Origin: Gammaproteobacteria bacterium
GTDB taxonomy: Bacteria; Pseudomonadota; Gammaproteobacteria; Pseudomonadales; Pseudohongiellaceae
Direction of reading: 5' to 3'
DNA length: 17,078 nt
Assembly: GCA_003556835.1 (NCBI GenBank)
Contig: PWQG01000479.1
Coordinates: 1 to 17,078 of the forward strand
Shown here: positions 14,566 to 17,078 of the stretch, piece after piece
Layout of the letters: each line of letters starts with the position of its first letter
How positions within the stretch are numbered: position 1 is the stretch's first letter
Position numbers and translations under genes: made by a program
Notes under the pieces: generated by a model
Databases searched by the model: none
Told to the model about the DNA's origin: nothing
What the model saw: the letters and a program-made list of their open reading frames with translations, nothing else

Positions 14566-14595
14566 CGTTGCTGAATGAATTCGTGTTCCCTGCGC

Positions 14596-14934
14596 TTATA
14601 CCGCTGCTTCACCGGTTTCACCGGTACGGATACGGATGACCTGCGAGAGGTCGGAGACAAAGATCTTGCCGTCACCGATCTTGCCGGTATTGGCGGCCTT
14701 GCTGATGGCCTCCAGGGTCTGCTCCAGAAGCTCGTCCCCAATGGCGACTTCGATCTTCACCTTGGGAAGAAAATCGACCACGTATTCCGCACCACGATAA
14801 AGCTCGGTATGGCCTTTCTGCCGCCCGAAACCTTTCACTTCCGTGACAGTGATGCCCTGCACCCCGATCTCCGATAGCGCTTCACGCGCATCATCGAGTT
14901 TGAATGGCTTGATGATCGCCGTTACCAGTTTCAT
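14596..14934 (-). CDS. glnK: Nitrogen regulatory protein P-II (GlnK-type by context)
   Basis: The protein is 112 aa, the standard P-II length. The T-loop is GFGRQKGHTELYRGAEYVVDF (35-55) with Tyr51, the uridylylation site, in place; the C-terminal signature TGKIGDGKIFV (83-93) forms the ATP/2-oxoglutarate site. P-II trimers read ATP/ADP and 2-oxoglutarate and, in the GlnK role, plug the AmtB pore when nitrogen is ample. Sequence alone does not part GlnB from GlnK; the amtB gene 76 bp downstream decides it. AAGGAG lies about 8 nt before the ATG. A sigma-54 promoter (15019-15004) and NtrC-like boxes upstream imply nitrogen-starvation induction. Confidence 0.95.
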   Translation of the reverse strand: MKLVTAIIKPFKLDDAREALSEIGVQGITVTEVKGFGRQKGHTELYRGAEYVVDFLPKVKIEVAIGDELLEQTLEAISKAANTGKIGDGKIFVSDLSQVIRIRTGETGEAAV

Positions 14935-15003
14935 ACATTCGCTCCTTTCCTGATTGTTACCTGATTCCGGGTATTCGGCTCAGATACGCCTGGAACGACT
15001 CAA

Positions 15004-15019
15004 TGCACGGGCTGTGCCA
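15004..15019 (-). promoter_or_regulatory. Sigma-54 promoter of glnK-amtB
   Basis: On the minus strand TGGCAC-AGCCC-GTGCA (15019-15004) matches the -24/-12 consensus TGGCAC-N5-TTGCA with one mismatch and correct spacing. The predicted start is near 14993, about 60 nt before the glnK ATG. The match plus the gene it serves makes this a strong call. Confidence 0.85.
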
Positions 15020-15104
15020 GAATTGAACAAACCCGAAAAATCAATCAATTACAGATGCTCATGGGTTTTACCGCCATTCCATACGGGAAATGCCAGGCAG
15101 CGAC

Positions 15105-15119
15105 GCACCATATTCGTGC
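15105..15119. promoter_or_regulatory. NtrC-binding-site-like palindrome
   Basis: GCAC-CATATTC-GTGC fits the NtrC pattern (GCACCA-N3-TGGTGC) except at two inner positions. It is centred at about -120 from the predicted sigma-54 start, the usual enhancer distance. Confidence 0.65.
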
Positions 15120-15134
15120 AACGGATTGATGCGC

Positions 15135-15149
15135 GCACCAAAATACATC
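15135..15149. promoter_or_regulatory. Second, weaker NtrC-like site
   Basis: GCACCAAAATACATC has a perfect left half-site and a poor right half. Its centre is 30 bp (about three helical turns) from the stronger site, the arrangement seen in tandem NtrC enhancers. Confidence 0.35.
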
Positions 15150-15209
15150 CCGCCTGCAATTACAGGCAGGAATAACGGGAGGTGAAACCCTGGTTCTTTA
15201 CTGCTAGTT

Positions 15210-15899
15210 TCAGAGTGAGCGGGAAATGCTCAAAAGGAAGGTGGCGTCACAATCGGTGGTGGCCCCGCAGTCACTGCGGTCCAGTGAGCTGCCGCTCCAG
15301 CCCAGACGGACATCCAGGTTCATCGCATGGGCGGTAAGGGAAGCGCCATAATAGGTATACCGACTCCGGTCGCCAAAAATCCGGTCGTCTGCGTCACTGA
15401 GGCCAGCATGGGCCTGAAATAGCAGATTCGGCACCAATTCGGTGCCATAGCCTGCACGGTAATGGTTCACCGCACTGCGACTGCCGAAATGATCATTGCT
15501 CCGGGTGGCATGCACTTGAAAACCGGACCAATCCAGGCCAAGGCGGAGTTCCAGGGTGTCCTGCGAGGACGCACCGGGAAAGGTGTAGTAGTCCAGGCCC
15601 AGGTCTATCTGCAGCTCATCTGTCAGCACGTGCCGGTAGCCGCCCGTGTAATCAAGCTCCAGGCCACTGGCGTGGGCAACACTGGAACCCAGGATACCGG
15701 CATAATAGCCATTTTCATTCTGGTAATCGAAGCGGCCCTGCACGGCGGGGCGCCCATCGCTGCGGGAAATGCCACGGAACAGGTAGTCGGTGGTAAAACG
15801 CACTTCCCCGGTCAGGCCACTGGCATCATTCCCGGTTTGCGCCATGGCGGGCAGTGAGAGCAGCACAGCCAGCAACCCCAATGATAAACGATGTCCCAT
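15210..15899 (-). CDS. TorF-family putative porin (Gcw_chp family)
   Basis: The protein is 229 aa. A signal peptide (1 to about 20, ending in AMA) precedes a predicted beta-barrel (about 28-229). The family signature TTDYLFRGISRSDGRPAVQG is at about 36-55, and the chain ends in an aromatic/hydrophobic strand (LLSISRSL). Members are listed as putative porins of the outer membrane with poorly known substrates; some lie beside glnK-amtB, as here. The ATG follows GGGAGAAA by about 10 nt. It lies 275 bp upstream of glnK on the same strand with its own extended -10 promoter. The nitrogen cluster suggests a nitrogenous solute, but that is inference. Confidence 0.85.
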   Translation of the reverse strand: MGHRLSLGLLAVLLSLPAMAQTGNDASGLTGEVRFTTDYLFRGISRSDGRPAVQGRFDYQNENGYYAGILGSSVAHASGLELDYTGGYRHVLTDELQIDLGLDYYTFPGASSQDTLELRLGLDWSGFQVHATRSNDHFGSRSAVNHYRAGYGTELVPNLLFQAHAGLSDADDRIFGDRSRYTYYGASLTAHAMNLDVRLGWSGSSLDRSDCGATTDCDATFLLSISRSL

Positions 15900-15990
15900 T
15901 TCGCGGTTTCTCCCAATCGATACCGATCACGCAGCCCGGATGGCGGTGGTCATTGCTTCTGTTATCATGAAGCCTGTACAAAGCGATGCC

Positions 15991-16018
15991 ATGATAGCAG
16001 ATGGCCCCGACGCATCAA
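15991..16018 (-). promoter_or_regulatory. Candidate sigma-70 promoter of the TorF-family gene
   Basis: On the minus strand TTGATG (16018-16013), 16 bp, TATCAT (15996-15991) preceded by TGC form an extended -10 promoter. It directs transcription toward the porin gene 92 bp away. An inverted repeat TATCATG/CATGATA (15963-15969 and 15990-15996) covers its -10 region. Confidence 0.45.
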
Positions 16019-16035
16019 TATGAGGCGATACCCGC

Positions 16036-16293
16036 ATGAAAGACCAGCGATTTATTGATGAGCTGAGCGAGCAGCTTGCCCGGGTCCTGCCGGGTGTGGA
16101 AGCGGCCGGCGAGGACATTCGCAAGGCCCTGTCAGGCGGGCTGCAACAGGGCTTCCGCCGCATGGACCTGCTGACCCGGGAAGAATTCGAGCAACAGAGC
16201 GAAGCGCTGGCCAGGGCCGAGGCACGAATCGCCGAACTGGAAAGAGCCGTCAGCGCCCTGGAAGCCAGGCTCAATTCCGTAGCCGGGGACTGA
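16036..16293 (+). CDS. ubiK: Ubiquinone biosynthesis accessory factor UbiK (YqiC/BMFP family)
   Basis: The protein is 85 aa, the typical length. It begins with FIDELSEQLARVLPG (6-20), a membrane-associating amphipathic helix seen in the family, and ends with a Glu/Ala/Leu heptad-type coiled coil (about 48-80: EFEQQSEALARAEARIAELERAV). UbiK aids the Ubi enzyme complex in aerobic ubiquinone synthesis, forming oligomers through this coiled coil. GAGG lies 10 nt before the ATG. It sits beside comM and glnK-amtB, a gene order I recall from pseudomonads and relatives. Its 3' end overlaps the comM 3' end on the other strand by 23 bp. Confidence 0.9.
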   Translation: MKDQRFIDELSEQLARVLPGVEAAGEDIRKALSGGLQQGFRRMDLLTREEFEQQSEALARAEARIAELERAVSALEARLNSVAGD

Positions 16294-17078
16294 ATTGGCG
16301 CAGCGCCACCGCTTCGGCAATATCCGTCTCGCCGATTGGCCCGGCCTCCCGCAGATCGGCCACGGTACGCGCCACTTTCAGGATACGATGACTGGCACGA
16401 GCTGATAACTGCAGCTGCTCCATCAATGACACCATCAGCCGCCTCGCCGGCTCATCCAGCGCACAATCCCGATCAATGCTGCGGATACCCAGCCGGGCAT
16501 TAAGGCAGGCAGCGCGAGCGAATTGCCGCTGCCGGCAACGCAGCACACGCTCGCGGACCGTGGCACTGTTTTCCACTTTCCGCTGCGGTGGGGATAATAG
16601 TGCATCATGCGCCGGACGCGGCACCAGAATCTGCAGGTCGATGCGATCCAGCAATGGTCCGGAGATCTTGTGGCGGTACGCCTCGATACGCTCCGGTGTG
16701 CAGCGACAATAACCCGACTCATCACCACGATAACCACAGGGACAGGGATTCATTGAGCCCACCAACTGAAAGCCGGCCGGGAAAACCACCCGGTAGCTGG
16801 CCCGGCTGAGCGTGATTGACGCCGACTCTAGTGGTTCTCGCAGGGTCTCCAGGGCGCGGCGGTCAAACTCCGCCAGCTCATCCAGAAACAACACGCCCTT
16901 GTGCGCCAGGCTGATTTCACCGGGCATCACCCGGCGGCCACCCCCGGCCAGAGCGCCGACACTGGCGCTGTGATGGGGTGCCCGGAACGGAACCTGCGTC
17001 CAGTGCAGGGGATCACATTCCAGGCCCGCCACCGAGCGAACGGCAGCCACCGCCACCGCCTCTTCTTCCGACAGCGCC
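16271..17078 (-). CDS. comM: ComM/YifB-family Mg-chelatase-like AAA+ ATPase, C-terminal part (runs off the right edge)
   Basis: The last 268 codons are visible and the frame continues beyond the window, so Walker A is not seen. Present are FRAPHHSAS, the Walker B segment GVLFLDELAEF, the arginine-finger region LETLREPLE, the family stretch MNPCPCGYRGDESGYCRCTPERIEAYRHKI broken only by its four-Cys zinc-like cluster, LLDRIDLQI, and the C-terminal helical domain LSARASHRILKVARTVADL. ComM is a hexameric branch-migration helicase that helps integrate DNA during natural transformation; in non-competent species the role is uncertain. It converges on ubiK with a 23-bp overlap of the two coding ends. 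Confidence 0.93.
   Translation of the reverse strand, partial: ALSEEEAVAVAAVRSVAGLECDPLHWTQVPFRAPHHSASVGALAGGGRRVMPGEISLAHKGVLFLDELAEFDRRALETLREPLESASITLSRASYRVVFPAGFQLVGSMNPCPCGYRGDESGYCRCTPERIEAYRHKISGPLLDRIDLQILVPRPAHDALLSPPQRKVENSATVRERVLRCRQRQFARAACLNARLGIRSIDRDCALDEPARRLMVSLMEQLQLSARASHRILKVARTVADLREAGPIGETDIAEAVALRQFSPRLRN

Noticed and set aside
15152..15167. GCCTG-CAATTA-CAGGC stem as a terminator of the TorF-family gene
   Set aside because: Only five base pairs and no T-tract on the minus strand.
1..17078. CRISPR array, insertion sequence, integrase, att site, tRNA or rRNA
   Set aside because: No regularly spaced repeats, transposase or recombinase motifs, or tRNA-like arms were seen on either strand.

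Overview
The window reads as chromosomal DNA of a GC-rich free-living gammaproteobacterium. Evidence for this is UbiK next to a ComM/YifB gene, the glnK-amtB pair with a sigma-54/NtrC-type promoter, a TorF-type porin, and a SahR-like metK-ahcY-metF cluster. I cannot place it more finely. No IS element, integrase, CRISPR array, tRNA or rRNA is visible, and base composition looks even.

Layout. (1) 1-1268, minus: the N-terminal part of a TonB-dependent siderophore-type receptor, with a 310-bp control region (1269-1578) carrying AACGTT-type palindromes, an 11-bp-period AT-rich repeat and a Fur-like half-site. (2) 1579-3746, minus: a two-gene unit of fatty acid hydroxylase/sterol desaturase and MFS transporter. 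It is divergent from 3937-5277, plus: an ArsR-rhodanese fusion regulator and a secreted YceI protein. The shared 190-bp interval holds a perfect 8-bp inverted repeat and a candidate 17-codon leader ORF. (3) 5396-6013: a glutathione S-transferase. (4) 6123-11373, plus: a tightly packed unit of ArsR-methyltransferase (SahR-like), metK, ahcY, metF and rsmE. Its promoter carries a near-perfect palindrome over the -35 box. (5) 11441-12922, minus: a secreted C69-family peptidase whose expected nucleophile Cys is Ser. (6) 13257-15899, minus: amtB, glnK and a TorF-family porin gene, with a sigma-54 promoter and NtrC-like boxes ahead of glnK and a rho-independent terminator after amtB. (7) 16036-17078: ubiK, converging on and overlapping the 3' end of comM, which runs off the window.

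How the parts fit. Block 4 makes SAM (metK), clears SAH (ahcY), feeds methyl groups to homocysteine (metF) and includes a SAM user (rsmE). The first gene joins an ArsR DNA-binding domain to a SAM/SAH-binding fold, so the operon probably senses its own metabolite. Block 6 is a nitrogen-limitation module: porin, ammonium channel and its P-II gate. Block 2 looks like a reactive-sulfur or stress-responsive envelope locus whose sensor is probably the rhodanese domain, because the DNA-binding domain has no cysteine. It is the best candidate here for something incompletely described, but nothing in the window is a clearly new class of system.
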